Positions 1 to 7,789 of a DNA stretch of 32,972 bases are shown in pieces. Position numbers and translations under genes: made by a program. Position 1 is the first letter of the stretch. Each line of letters starts with the position of its first letter. This stretch comes from Rhodoplanes serenus (lineage in GTDB: Bacteria; Pseudomonadota; Alphaproteobacteria; Rhizobiales; Xanthobacteraceae): NCBI GenBank assembly GCA_945897515.1, contig CAMDFO010000051.1:1-32972 (forward strand), read 5' to 3'. Under the pieces are notes generated by a model. That model worked only from the letters and a program-made list of their open reading frames with translations, did not search any database and was not told where the DNA came from.

Positions 1-135
1 CGACGCCACAAAATCGAAAACTACTTCTGTCGTATCAAGGATTGGCGCCGCATCGCCACACGTTACGACAAGCTCGCCCGGAACTTCCTTGCCGCCGCGA
101 CCCTGGTCGGTGCACTCTATTGGATCAAGTTGTGA
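1..135 (+). CDS. IS5-type transposase, C-terminal end (partial at window edge)
   Basis: Frame 1 is open from the first base to a TGA at 133-135 and encodes 44 residues. They include an R-H-K-I-E-N-Y-F-C-R-I-K-D-W-R-R-I-A-T-R-Y-D core followed by a hydrophobic tail. This matches the C-terminus of IS5-family DDE transposases, where the Glu of 'IEN' is the last acidic catalytic residue, followed by 'RIKDWRRIATRYDK'. The 5' part lies outside the window, so I cannot tell whether the gene is intact. The stop is only about 10 bases from what looks like the element's end, which is normal for this family. Confidence 0.85.
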   Translation, partial: RRHKIENYFCRIKDWRRIATRYDKLARNFLAAATLVGALYWIKL

Positions 136-144
136 GTCCAGACC
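1..144 (+). mobile_element. Right end of an IS5-family insertion sequence
   Basis: The transposase 3' end is followed by GAGTCCAGACCC (133-144), which on the other strand reads GGGTCTGGACTC and has the look of an IS terminal inverted repeat. It abuts CTAG (145-148), which fits the YTAR target preferred by IS5-type elements and could be one copy of the target duplication. The left end is outside the window, so neither the repeat pair nor the duplication can be confirmed here. Confidence 0.5.
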
Positions 145-1389
145 CTAGTCCATCGCAGCGCCAGTCTCGATGCGCACCGGCGCAAAACCGGCGGCCTTTA
201 GCGCCTGCAAGATATCCTCGGCATGCGCGCCGTCGCGGGTTTCCACCGTCACGTCGAGCCGCGCGCCCTTGGCCGGCACGTCGAGGAACAGCCGCTTGTG
301 ATCGACCGCCAGGATGTTGGCTCCGACCTGACCCAGCAAGGTCGCGATCTGGCCGAGCACGCCGGGCCGGTCGGGGATGGTCAGGCGGAACGAGACGATA
401 CGGGCGTCGCGCTCCAGCTCGCGCACCATGATCGACGCCAGAATGCGCGGATCGATGTTGCCGCCGCACAGCACCAGCCCGACCTTCTTGCCGCGAAACC
501 GCGCCGGCTCCGCCAGCATGGCGGCGAGCCCGGCGGCGCCTGCGCCCTCCGCCATGGTCTTCTGCAATGTCAGATAGGCGTTGACCGCGCGCTCGATGTG
601 CTCCTCGTCGACCAGCAGGATGTCGCTGACCAGCGCCTGGATGATCGGCAGCGTAAGCGCGCCGACGTTCTTCACCGCGATGCCTTCGGCGAGCGTCGCG
701 CCGCCGAGCTCGCGCGTTTCGCCGCGGATCGCGTTCCGCATCGACGGATAGAGCGCGGCCTCGACGCCGATCATCTCGATCGAAGAGTTGATCCCCTTGG
801 CCGCGATCGCCATGCCGGACATCAGCCCGCCGCCGCCGATCGGCACCACCAGCACGTCGAGATCGCCGACCGCCTCGAGCATTTCGAGCGCGGTGGTGCC
901 CTGCCCGGCGATCACATGCGCGTCGTCGTAAGGATGCACCCAGGTCAGATTGCGCTCGCGTGCGATGGTTTCCGCGCGGACCTGCGATTCCGAGACGCCC
1001 TCGCCGTCGAGCACGACCTCGGCGCCATAGCTCTCGGTCGCCGCAATCTTCACGAACGGCGTCGTCACAGGCATCACGATGGTGGCCGGAATGCGCAGGC
1101 TGGCGGCATGATAGGCGACCGCCTGCGCATGATTGCCGGCCGACATGGCGATGACGCCGCGCTTTCGCTCGTCGGCGGTCAGCGAGGCGAGCTTGACGCG
1201 CGCGCCGCGCTCCTTGAACGAGTTGGTGACCTGCAGGTTCTCGTATTTGACGAAAACCTCCGCGCCGGTGAGCGCAGACAGTTTCGGCGCCGGCAGCATC
1301 GGTGTGGGCAGGACGTGGCCGGCGATGATCCGCCGCGCCGCCTCGATGTGGGCAAGCGTGATGCCGGCGTTGGGCTGATCGCGTGTCAT
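145..1389 (-). CDS. ilvA: Threonine ammonia-lyase (threonine dehydratase) with C-terminal ACT domain
   Basis: Cytosolic PLP enzyme that deaminates L-threonine to 2-oxobutanoate, feeding isoleucine synthesis or threonine breakdown. The 414-residue product has the fold II PLP signature N-S-F-K-E-R-G-A, with K59 as the Schiff-base lysine, and a glycine-rich phosphate loop (GGGGLMSG). A single ACT domain covers about residues 335-414 (RLTIPDRPGVLGQIATLL...). One ACT domain at about 400 residues matches the shorter, catabolic-type family (annotated ilvA or tdcB) rather than the 500-residue biosynthetic IlvA with doubled regulatory domains. I chose the ATG at 1389 because conserved sequence begins about ten residues later; the reading frame stays open far upstream, antisense to the next gene. 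The TAG stop lies within the CTAG next to the IS end. The neighbouring citryl-CoA lyase-like gene diverges, with 75 bases between the starts. Confidence 0.9.
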   Translation of the reverse strand: MTRDQPNAGITLAHIEAARRIIAGHVLPTPMLPAPKLSALTGAEVFVKYENLQVTNSFKERGARVKLASLTADERKRGVIAMSAGNHAQAVAYHAASLRIPATIVMPVTTPFVKIAATESYGAEVVLDGEGVSESQVRAETIARERNLTWVHPYDDAHVIAGQGTTALEMLEAVGDLDVLVVPIGGGGLMSGMAIAAKGINSSIEMIGVEAALYPSMRNAIRGETRELGGATLAEGIAVKNVGALTLPIIQALVSDILLVDEEHIERAVNAYLTLQKTMAEGAGAAGLAAMLAEPARFRGKKVGLVLCGGNIDPRILASIMVRELERDARIVSFRLTIPDRPGVLGQIATLLGQVGANILAVDHKRLFLDVPAKGARLDVTVETRDGAHAEDILQALKAAGFAPVRIETGAAMD

Positions 1390-1464
1390 TCCGCCGCTTC
1401 CATCCTCAGCCGGTCTGTGAAACATTCCAGCCGGCGAAAAGATACGCCTTGTGGAGAGGTTTTT

Positions 1465-2271
1465 GTGAAGATTGGGAAGCAGAAAGACCCGTCGAGTTCC
1501 ATCGCCACGGCCAATTCCGAGATGATCGTCGTGCGGGGTTTCGACCTCTGCAAGGACCTCATCGGATCGGTTTCGCTGACGGAGCATTTCTGGCTGCTGG
1601 TCACCGGGCAGCGCGCGACCACGGCGCAGGGCCGCGTGCTGGATGCCTGCCTGGTGGCGATCTCCGAGCATGGCCTGGTGCCGAGCGTGCAGGCCGCCCG
1701 CATGACGTTCGCGGCCGGACCCGAGGCCATGCAGGGCGCGGTCGCTGCGGGCATCCTGGGTTGCGGATCGGTTATTCTGGGCAGCGCGGAGAATTCGGGC
1801 CGCTACCTCGCGAAGATCAAGGAACGCGCCAACGGCGGCGATCTCGCCGCTGCCGCCATGGCGGTCACGCAGGAGTATCGCGCGCAAAAAATTCCCTATC
1901 CGGGCTACGGCCATCCCCTGCACAAGGACGCCGATCCGCGCGCTGCACGGCTTCTTGCGGTGGCGCAGGAGCAAGGATTGTCGGGCGCGCATGTGGCGGC
2001 GGCGCGGGCGGCCGAGCGCGCCATCGCCGAGATCGCCGGAAAGAGTCTGGTCCTCAATGTTTCGGGCGCCATCCCGGCCGTGCTGCTGGATGCCGGCTTC
2101 CCGCAGGCAGGCCTCAAGGGCGTGCCGATCCTCGCCCGCGCGGCAAGCCTGGTTGCGCATGTGGTCGAGGAGCAATGGCGCTCCATCGGATTCCTGATGT
2201 CGGAGGCCGGCGAGAAGAGCATCGCCTACGATGGCACCACGCCGGACGACTTCCGCGCCGAGGCGCACTGA
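1465..2271 (+). CDS. Citrate synthase-fold protein, citryl-CoA lyase-like
   Basis: 268-residue protein of the citrate synthase superfamily, small form. It is recognised from GYGHPLHKDADPRAARL (about 147-163), equivalent to the GHR-xx-K-x-x-DPR block of citrate synthase, and from NVSGAIPAVLLDAGFP (198-213). Relatives of this size next to class III CoA-transferases are usually called citryl-CoA lyase, which would split citryl-CoA into acetyl-CoA and oxaloacetate. H150 is kept, but the usual GPLHGGA histidine segment reads GCGSVILGS (99-107), and the Asp of NVDG or NVDF is Ser200. The true substrate is therefore open. Start: GTG at 1465, preceded by GGAGAGG at 1453-1459. The stop is two bases before the ATG of the CoA-transferase gene, so the two are almost certainly co-translated. 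Confidence 0.75.
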   Translation: MKIGKQKDPSSSIATANSEMIVVRGFDLCKDLIGSVSLTEHFWLLVTGQRATTAQGRVLDACLVAISEHGLVPSVQAARMTFAAGPEAMQGAVAAGILGCGSVILGSAENSGRYLAKIKERANGGDLAAAAMAVTQEYRAQKIPYPGYGHPLHKDADPRAARLLAVAQEQGLSGAHVAAARAAERAIAEIAGKSLVLNVSGAIPAVLLDAGFPQAGLKGVPILARAASLVAHVVEEQWRSIGFLMSEAGEKSIAYDGTTPDDFRAEAH

Positions 2272-2273
2272 CC

Positions 2274-3449
2274 ATGAGCGGCCTGCTCGACGGCGTTCGT
2301 GTCATCGAACTGACCACGATGATTACCGGGCCGCTGGCCGGGATGATGCTGGCCGATCTCGGCGCCTCCGTCGTCAAGGTCGAGAACCCGGAAGGCGGAG
2401 ACCCGTTCCGCTCCTTTCGCGGCGGCCGCTACAGCGGACACTTCCTCTCCTACAATCGCAACAAGCGCAGCCTCACGCTCGACCTGCGTTCCGCGCGAGG
2501 CAAGGAAATCCTCCTCGACCTGGTGCGCGGCGCCGATGTCCTGATCGAAAATTTTCGTCCCGGAGTCATGGATCGATTGGGCTTTTCGTCCGAGGTGCTG
2601 ACGAACGCCAATCCGAAGCTGATCCATTGCTCGCTCACGGGGTTCGGTTCCGATGGACCTTACGTGAACCGGCCGTCCTACGATGCGGTCGCGCAATCCT
2701 TGTCCGGGGTGCTGAGCCAGTTCGTCGATCCCAAGGAGCCGCAAGCCGGCGGGCCGACGCTCGCCGACAACATCACCGGCTTCTACGCAGCCTATGGCAT
2801 CATGGGCGCACTCTACGAGCGCCAGCGCACCGGCAAGGGCCGCCGCGTCGAGACCAGCATGCTGGAATCGACGATCGCGTTCGCGCCGGACGCCTTTATC
2901 AACTTCAAACGCTACGGCATTCCGGTCGGGCCGCTGACGCGGGTGAGCGCTTCGCAGTCCTACGCGTTCCGCTGCCAGGACGACCGGCTGATCGCGATCC
3001 ATCTGTCGTCGCAGCCGAAGTTCTGGGAAGGCCTGCTCGCGGCGCTGGAGCGCGGCGACCTCAACACCCATCCGGATTTTTCGACCCGCGAAAAGCGCAT
3101 CGAGAACTACGTCGCGTTGCGCACCGAACTCGGGAAGACCTTCGCCAGCCGCGAGCGCGCGCACTGGGCGCAACGCCTTGAGGCGCAGGACGTGCCCTAC
3201 GCGCCGGTGCACAACGTCACCGAGGTGATGGACGACGAGCAGGTCCGTCATCTCGGCACGTTCTACCAGGTGCAGCATCCGACCGAGGGCGAGGTCTGGG
3301 GCATTCATCCCCCCGTGTTCATCGACGGCCAACGGCCGGGGCCGATCGCTCCGCCGCCGGTGCTTGGCGAGCACAGCGAGCAGATTCTCGGCGAGATGGG
3401 CCTCGATTCCAAACAGATCGCAGAGCTGAGAGCCAAGAAGGTTGTCTGA
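2274..3449 (+). CDS. Class III (CaiB/BaiF family) CoA-transferase
   Basis: 391-residue cytosolic enzyme that moves CoA between carboxylic acids through an aspartyl-CoA thioester. The N-terminus (LLDGVRVIELTTMITGPLAGMMLADLGASVVKVENPEGGDPFR) is the family signature. Other hallmarks are N-R-N-K-R-S-L-T-L-D-L (61-71), DVLIENFRPGVMDRLG (88-103), and D165 in G-P-T-L-A-D-N-I-T-G, the position of the catalytic aspartate. It begins two bases after the citryl-CoA lyase-like gene and is followed 52 bases later by a Bug-type binding protein. This suggests it activates the imported organic acid as its CoA ester for cleavage by the upstream enzyme. The exact acid cannot be read from the sequence. Succinyl-CoA or acetyl-CoA as donor is only a family-level expectation. 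Confidence 0.88.
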   Translation: MSGLLDGVRVIELTTMITGPLAGMMLADLGASVVKVENPEGGDPFRSFRGGRYSGHFLSYNRNKRSLTLDLRSARGKEILLDLVRGADVLIENFRPGVMDRLGFSSEVLTNANPKLIHCSLTGFGSDGPYVNRPSYDAVAQSLSGVLSQFVDPKEPQAGGPTLADNITGFYAAYGIMGALYERQRTGKGRRVETSMLESTIAFAPDAFINFKRYGIPVGPLTRVSASQSYAFRCQDDRLIAIHLSSQPKFWEGLLAALERGDLNTHPDFSTREKRIENYVALRTELGKTFASRERAHWAQRLEAQDVPYAPVHNVTEVMDDEQVRHLGTFYQVQHPTEGEVWGIHPPVFIDGQRPGPIAPPPVLGEHSEQILGEMGLDSKQIAELRAKKVV

Positions 3450-3501
3450 GGTTCATTCGTAACGAAGGCCGCGCGACAACGCCGGCAACAGGGAGGAAGC
3501 G

Positions 3502-4473
3502 ATGAAGAAACTATCCGCGGCCGTTATTGCGGCTGTTTCGCTGCTTGGCATTAGCGCGAGCCAGGCGACGGCGCAGGACAACTACCCGAACCGGCCGGTG
3601 AAGATCCTGATCGGCTTCCCGGCAGGCGGCCTGCTGGACACCGTCGCCCGTATCGTCGGCGAGAAGCTGACGGTGCTGATGGGCCAGCAGTTCATCATCG
3701 AGGCGCGGGGCGGCGCCGGCGGTTCGCTTGCGACGGGCGCGCTCGCGAAGGCTGATCCCGACGGCTACACCATCATGATGGTCAACGACAATCACGCGCT
3801 CAACCCGGCGACGATGAAAAGCCTGCCGTACGACAGCGTGAAAGACTTTCAGATGATCGGCTTCGTCGGCTACACGCCGCTGGTGTTCGTGGCGCATCCG
3901 AGCATCCCGATCAAGGACGTGAAGGGCCTGGTCGAGCTTGCCAAGAAGGACCCCACCATCCTTACCTATGGCTCGGTGGGCCCGGGCAGCGCCAGTCACC
4001 TGGCTGGCGAAATGTTGAACGGCTCCGCCGGAATCAAGCTCCAGCACATCCCCTATCGTGGCGGCGCGCCGGCGATGATCGACCTGCTTGCCGGGCATGT
4101 GAAGACGATGTTCCTGAGCCCGGTCATCGGATTGACGAACATCTCGGGCAACAAGCTCACCGGCCTGGCGGTCGCCTCCGACAAGCGTCTCGACATCCTG
4201 CCGAACCTGCCGACCATGAAGGAGGCCGGCTACCCGCTCGAGGCATCGTACTGGTTCGGCCTGATGGCTCCGGCCAAGACGCCGCCCGCGATCGTCGCCA
4301 GGCTCGAGAAGGCGCTCGCCGACACATTGGCCATGCCGGACGTGCGCAAGCGCTTCGCCGAGCTGGGCGCGGTGGTCCAGCCGCTCAACAGCAAGCAGTT
4401 CACCGCCTACGTGGACGCCGAACTGGTGAAATGGGCCGACGTGGTCAAGAAGGCCGGCATCACGCCGAACTAG
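3502..4473 (+). CDS. Bug/TctC family periplasmic substrate-binding protein
   Basis: 323-residue exported protein. A signal peptide (MKKLSAAVIAAVSLLGISASQATAQ) is followed by the family opening Y-P-N-R-P-V-K-I-L-I-G-F-P-A-G-G, the loop that grips a carboxylate. Other family blocks are 'VENRGGAGGSLATGALAKADPDGYT' in variant form (EARGGAGGS), the segment Y-G-S-V-G-P-G-S-A-S-H-L-A-G-E, and H-I-P-Y-R-G-G-A-P-A-M-I-D-L-L-A-G. Bug proteins bind organic acids such as citrate or other carboxylates, often for tripartite tricarboxylate transporters. No TctA/TctB membrane genes are visible here, as is common for orphan Bug genes. Start: ATG at 3502 after GGGAGGAAG. It lies downstream of the lyase/CoA-transferase pair in the same direction and probably belongs to that transcript. 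Confidence 0.9.
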   Translation: MKKLSAAVIAAVSLLGISASQATAQDNYPNRPVKILIGFPAGGLLDTVARIVGEKLTVLMGQQFIIEARGGAGGSLATGALAKADPDGYTIMMVNDNHALNPATMKSLPYDSVKDFQMIGFVGYTPLVFVAHPSIPIKDVKGLVELAKKDPTILTYGSVGPGSASHLAGEMLNGSAGIKLQHIPYRGGAPAMIDLLAGHVKTMFLSPVIGLTNISGNKLTGLAVASDKRLDILPNLPTMKEAGYPLEASYWFGLMAPAKTPPAIVARLEKALADTLAMPDVRKRFAELGAVVQPLNSKQFTAYVDAELVKWADVVKKAGITPN

Positions 4474-4485
4474 CGTTTTTCTTGC

Positions 4486-4547
4486 CGGCCGGTTATCCGG
4501 CCGCTGCCTAAAATTGCGCCGGCCCAGGGCAACCTCGGGGCCGGCGC
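4486..4547. repeat. Two adjacent GC-rich hairpins after the Bug gene
   Basis: The first is a 7-bp stem, CGGCCGG (4486-4492) with CCGGCCG (4497-4503), around a TTAT loop. The second is a perfect 10-bp stem, GCGCCGGCCC (4516-4525) with GGGCCGGCGC (4538-4547), around a 12-base loop. Neither has a clean T-run on the plus strand; on the minus strand the second is followed by AATTTTAGG. They may end or attenuate the transcript of the preceding cluster. A simple intergenic repeat is also possible. Confidence 0.4.
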
Positions 4548-4638
4548 TAACGTTATGGCGAGATGTGACCGCCTGCCCCCCTTGCAACCGCCGGAATAAT
4601 TGGCCATTTCGGTGGCGACGAGCGGGTGCAACAGAATC

Positions 4639-5175
4639 ATGTCCACCAGCGAACCCAAGCGGATCGGCGTCTCGATCGAGCTCAAGCCGCACGCCTACGA
4701 TCCGGTCACCAACCCGGAGTTGTTCGAGGGCGTGCTGGCGCGGCGCGTCATCGCCTTCCTCATCGACCTCATCGTCCTCGCCATCCCGGTGGTGTTCCTG
4801 GCGATGTTCATCTTCGTGGTCGGCGTGGTGACCTTTGGGCTGGGCTTCGTGTTCTACGCCCTGCTCTCGCCGGCCATGGTGCTTTGGGCGCTGTTCTACT
4901 ACGGCATCACGCTCGGCAGCCCGCAGTCCGCCACCCTTGGCATGCGCGTCATGGATCTCGAAATGCGCACCTGGTACGGCTCGCCGGCCTATTTTGTGCT
5001 TGGCGCGGTTCATGCGGTGGCGTTCTGGATCATCGTTTCGGTGCTGACGCCGCTGGTCCTTCTGGTGCCATTCTTCAACCTGCGCCGCCGCTGTCTGCAC
5101 GACATCCTGGTCGGCACCGTCGTCATCAACAATCAGGTCCGCGCCAACGCGCTGCGGGCCACGCGCCGGCCGTGA
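4639..5175 (+). CDS. RDD family inner-membrane protein
   Basis: 178-residue membrane protein with three or four hydrophobic segments: about residues 35-57 (VIAFLIDLIVLAIPVVFLAMFIF), 60-90 and 120-145. The RDD family is named for conserved Arg and Asp residues; they appear here as L-A-R-R-V-I-A-F-L-I-D (Arg and first Asp) and the late L-R-R-R-C-L-H-D (second Asp). The function of most RDD proteins is unknown, and ion exchange has been shown for some. I chose the ATG at 4639; a TTG at 4600 would add 13 unlikely residues. A terminator-like hairpin follows directly after the stop, and the leucyltransferase gene follows 86 bases later on the same strand. Confidence 0.85.
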   Translation: MSTSEPKRIGVSIELKPHAYDPVTNPELFEGVLARRVIAFLIDLIVLAIPVVFLAMFIFVVGVVTFGLGFVFYALLSPAMVLWALFYYGITLGSPQSATLGMRVMDLEMRTWYGSPAYFVLGAVHAVAFWIIVSVLTPLVLLVPFFNLRRRCLHDILVGTVVINNQVRANALRATRRP

Positions 5176-5176
5176 T

Positions 5177-5192
5177 CCGGGGTGCTCCCCGG
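5177..5192 (+). terminator. Hairpin directly after the RDD gene
   Basis: CCGGGG (5177-5182) pairs with CCCCGG (5187-5192) around TGCT and is followed by TTTG. It starts one base after the RDD stop codon. It is short, with only three T residues, so it is a weak intrinsic terminator candidate. Confidence 0.4.
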
Positions 5193-5261
5193 TTTGACGA
5201 ACGGGCTCGTTCAAGCGACATTTTCGGCTAAGCTTGCAGGCGCAAAGAGCATTCGGACGCC

Positions 5262-6011
5262 GTGACCCAGCACTCCCGCGACACGCCGCAATTCTACCTG
5301 ACCGCGCCATCGCCCTGCCCGTACCTGCAGGGCAAGGAAGAGCGCAAGGTCTTCACCCATCTGGTCGGCGAGCGGGCGCCCGGGCTCAACGACCTGCTCA
5401 CCCACGGCGGCTTCCGGCGCAGCCAGTCGATCGCCTACCGGCCGGCCTGCGAGGGCTGCCGCGCCTGCGTCTCGGTGCGGGTGATCGCCGACGAATTCCG
5501 CCCGACTCGCAACATGCGCCGCGTCGCCGAGCGCAACGCCGACATGGTCGGCGAGATGCGGGCGCTGGTGCCGACCTCCGAACAGTACGGCGTGTTTCGC
5601 GCCTATCTGGACACGCGCCACCGTGACGGCGGCATGGCCGACATGACGGTGCTCGACTATGCCATGATGGTCGAAGACAGCCATGTGAAGACCCGGCTGG
5701 TGGAATATCGCCGGCGCGGTCCCGACAGCTCGATCAACGGCCGCGGCACCGGCGCGCTGCTGGGCGTGGCCTTGACCGACGTGCTAAGCGACGGCCTGTC
5801 GATGGTCTATTCGTTCTTCGATCCGGATGCCGGCGACCGCTCGCTCGGCACCTTCATGATCCTCGACCACATCGAGCGCGCCAGGCGGCTGGGCCTGCCG
5901 TTCGTCTATCTCGGCTATTGGGTGAACGGCTCGCGCAAGATGGACTACAAGGCGCGCTTCCTGCCGCAGCAGCGGTTGAGCACGGAAGGCTGGACCCGGG
6001 TCGACGCCTGA
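5262..6011 (+). CDS. bpt: Aspartate/glutamate leucyltransferase (N-end rule)
   Basis: Cytosolic enzyme that transfers leucine from Leu-tRNA to proteins with N-terminal Asp or Glu, marking them for ClpS/ClpAP degradation. The 249-residue sequence shows the ATE/Bpt family cysteines: C19 in C-P-Y-L, and C63, C66 and C69 in C-E-G-C-R-A-C. It also has the conserved [11 protein letters not shown] (51-61) and the C-terminal GNAT-like half, Y-S-F-F-D-P-D ... [11 protein letters not shown] ... Y-L-G-Y-W-V. Bacterial members of this size are Bpt rather than arginyltransferases. Start: GTG at 5262, since the family N-terminus begins T-Q-H-x-x-D-x-P-Q-F-Y-L-T; no good Shine-Dalgarno is visible. It converges on the metal-transport operon, with 24 bases between stops. 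Confidence 0.93.
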   Translation: MTQHSRDTPQFYLTAPSPCPYLQGKEERKVFTHLVGERAPGLNDLLTHGGFRRSQSIAYRPACEGCRACVSVRVIADEFRPTRNMRRVAERNADMVGEMRALVPTSEQYGVFRAYLDTRHRDGGMADMTVLDYAMMVEDSHVKTRLVEYRRRGPDSSINGRGTGALLGVALTDVLSDGLSMVYSFFDPDAGDRSLGTFMILDHIERARRLGLPFVYLGYWVNGSRKMDYKARFLPQQRLSTEGWTRVDA

Positions 6012-6035
6012 GCGCCGCAAAAGACCGGCCCGCCG

Positions 6036-6926
6036 TCAGTCCGCAAGTTCCGAAGCGTTCAGCGCCGCCCCGGCGGCGCGGCGGCGCTGCATGCGAGCCG
6101 ACAGCAATCCCCGCTTGGGAGCGAACAGGAACGCCAGCACGAACAGGAACGCCTGGACCAGCACGATGCAGGCGCCGGTCGCGCCGTCGAGATGGAAGCT
6201 CACGAGCGTCCCGACCGCAGACGATCCGACTGCCGCAACCGTCGCGATCGCCAGCATCCGCTCGAAGCTGTCGGTGAGCAGATAGGCCGTAGCTCCAGGT
6301 GCGACCAGCATCGCGACCACCAGGATGATGCCAACCGCCTTAAGCGAACCGACGATGGTCAGCGAGAGCAGCACCAGAAGCCCGTAGTGCAGCAGCCGCA
6401 CCGGCAGGCCGATCGCGCGCGCGTGGTTGGGATCGAAGCAATACAGCAGCAGGTCCCGGCGCTTGACCAGGACGACGACGAGCGTCCCGCCGGCGACGAT
6501 CGCGGTTTCGACCAGGTCGCGCACCGTCACGCCCAGCACGTTGCCGAACAAGATGTGATTGAGATGCTGGTCGGTGTCGACCTTGGTGAACAGCACCAAT
6601 CCGAAACCGAACATGCCGGAGAACACGATCCCCATGACCGTGTCCTCCTTCACGCGGCTGCTTTCCTTCAGATAGCCGGTGAGCAGCGCACACGACAGTC
6701 CGGCCGCGAATGCGCCGACCGCGAGCGGCAGAGCGAGTGCATGGGCCACCACGATACCCGGCAGCACCGCGTGCGAGATGGCGTCGCCCATCAGCGACCA
6801 TCCCCTGAGAACGAGATAGCAGGACAGCACCGCACAAACCGCTCCGACCATCACCGAGACGATGAGCGCGCGCTGCATGAACGGATAGCTCAGCGGCAGC
6901 ACGATCCAGTCGATAATTCCGGTCAT
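6036..6926 (-). CDS. Metal ABC transporter permease (second permease; SitD/MntB/ZnuB-like)
   Basis: 296-residue inner-membrane protein of the ABC-3 family (manganese, iron or zinc importers) with about eight hydrophobic segments. Family hallmarks are G-W-S-L-M-G-D-A-I-S-H-A-V-L-P-G-I-V (about 44-61) near the N-terminus, G-N-V-L-G-V-T in mid-protein, and the coupling region K-A-V-G-I-I-L-V-V-A-M-L-V-A-P-G-A-T-A-Y-L-L-T. The C-terminal tail is basic and cytoplasmic. The ATG at 6926 overlaps the TGA of the first permease by four bases (ATGA), so translation is coupled. The two permeases are paralogues and probably form a heterodimer. It is the last gene of the operon. Confidence 0.92.
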   Translation of the reverse strand: MTGIIDWIVLPLSYPFMQRALIVSVMVGAVCAVLSCYLVLRGWSLMGDAISHAVLPGIVVAHALALPLAVGAFAAGLSCALLTGYLKESSRVKEDTVMGIVFSGMFGFGLVLFTKVDTDQHLNHILFGNVLGVTVRDLVETAIVAGGTLVVVLVKRRDLLLYCFDPNHARAIGLPVRLLHYGLLVLLSLTIVGSLKAVGIILVVAMLVAPGATAYLLTDSFERMLAIATVAAVGSSAVGTLVSFHLDGATGACIVLVQAFLFVLAFLFAPKRGLLSARMQRRRAAGAALNASELAD

Positions 6927-7783
6927 GACGACGCCTCCGCGGTCGCCATGCGCCGCCGCCGGGCTGCCAGCACGCCGTGCTTCGGCGCCAGGTAGAACGC
7001 CGCCAGGAACAGCAGCGTCTGCAACGTCACGATCACGCCGCCGGTCGCCCCGTCGAGAAAATAGCTGAGATAGGCGCCGACAAAGCTGGTGCCGGCGCCG
7101 AGCGCGACGCTGATGACGATCAGGCGGCCGAACCGGTCGGTCAGCAGGTAAGCGGTCGCGCCGGGCGTGACCACCATGGCGATCACCAAGCATGCGCCGA
7201 CGGTCTGCAGCGCCGCCACCGTGCACGCACTGAGCAGCGTGAAAAACAGGATCTTCAGCATGCCGGGGTTCAAGCCGATGCCGCGGGCGTGGTTCTCGTC
7301 GAAGAACGTGACCATCAGGTCCTTCCATTTCAGCACGAGAATGCCGAGCGAGACCGCCGAGATGACCGCGACCTGGACCACGTCTTCGTTGGAGATCGCC
7401 AGGATGTTGCCGAGCACGATGGTCTGGACGCTGACAGACGTGGGCCAGATCGAGGCCATCAGCAGGCCAAGCGCAAACAGCGCGGTGAACACCAGTCCGA
7501 TCACGGCGTCTTCGCGCAACCGCGAATGCTGCTTGACGAAGGTCATCGCGACCGACGCCAGCATCCCGGTAAAGAACGCGCCGATCGCAAACGGAAAGCC
7601 CAGGATGTAGGCCCCCGCAACGCCCGGCACCACTGAGTGCGCCAGCGCGTCTCCCATCAGCGACCAGCCCTTGAGCATCAGATAGGCCGAAAGGAATGCG
7701 CAGACGGCGCCGACCAGCGCGCTGACCCACATGGCTTTCGCCATGTACTCGTAGCTGAAGGGCACCAGCAGTTCGGCCATCAT
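6923..7783 (-). CDS. Metal ABC transporter permease (first permease; SitC/MntC-like)
   Basis: 286-residue inner-membrane protein, paralogous to the following permease and with the same landmarks: G-W-S-L-M-G-D-A-L-A-H-S-V-V-P-G near the N-terminus, G-N-I-L-A-I-S in mid-protein, and Q-T-V-G-A-C-L-V-I-A-M-V-V-T-P-G-A-T-A-Y-L-L-T before the last helices. Two non-identical permeases following the ATPase is the arrangement of SitABCD-type manganese/iron importers, whereas ZnuABC has a single permease. It starts six bases after the stop of the ATPase gene and overlaps the next permease gene by four bases. Confidence 0.92.
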   Translation of the reverse strand: MMAELLVPFSYEYMAKAMWVSALVGAVCAFLSAYLMLKGWSLMGDALAHSVVPGVAGAYILGFPFAIGAFFTGMLASVAMTFVKQHSRLREDAVIGLVFTALFALGLLMASIWPTSVSVQTIVLGNILAISNEDVVQVAVISAVSLGILVLKWKDLMVTFFDENHARGIGLNPGMLKILFFTLLSACTVAALQTVGACLVIAMVVTPGATAYLLTDRFGRLIVISVALGAGTSFVGAYLSYFLDGATGGVIVTLQTLLFLAAFYLAPKHGVLAARRRRMATAEASS

Positions 7784-7789
7784 GGGTGC

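Noticed and set aside
223..1464. In-frame extension upstream of the citryl-CoA lyase-like gene
   Set aside because: This part is antisense to threonine ammonia-lyase. The family-like sequence and a good ribosome site begin only at the GTG at 1465.
3511..5310. 599-codon open frame on the minus strand opposite the Bug and RDD genes
   Set aside because: It runs across two well-supported genes and their intergenic hairpins, has no ribosome site, and encodes Arg/His/Asp-rich low-information sequence.
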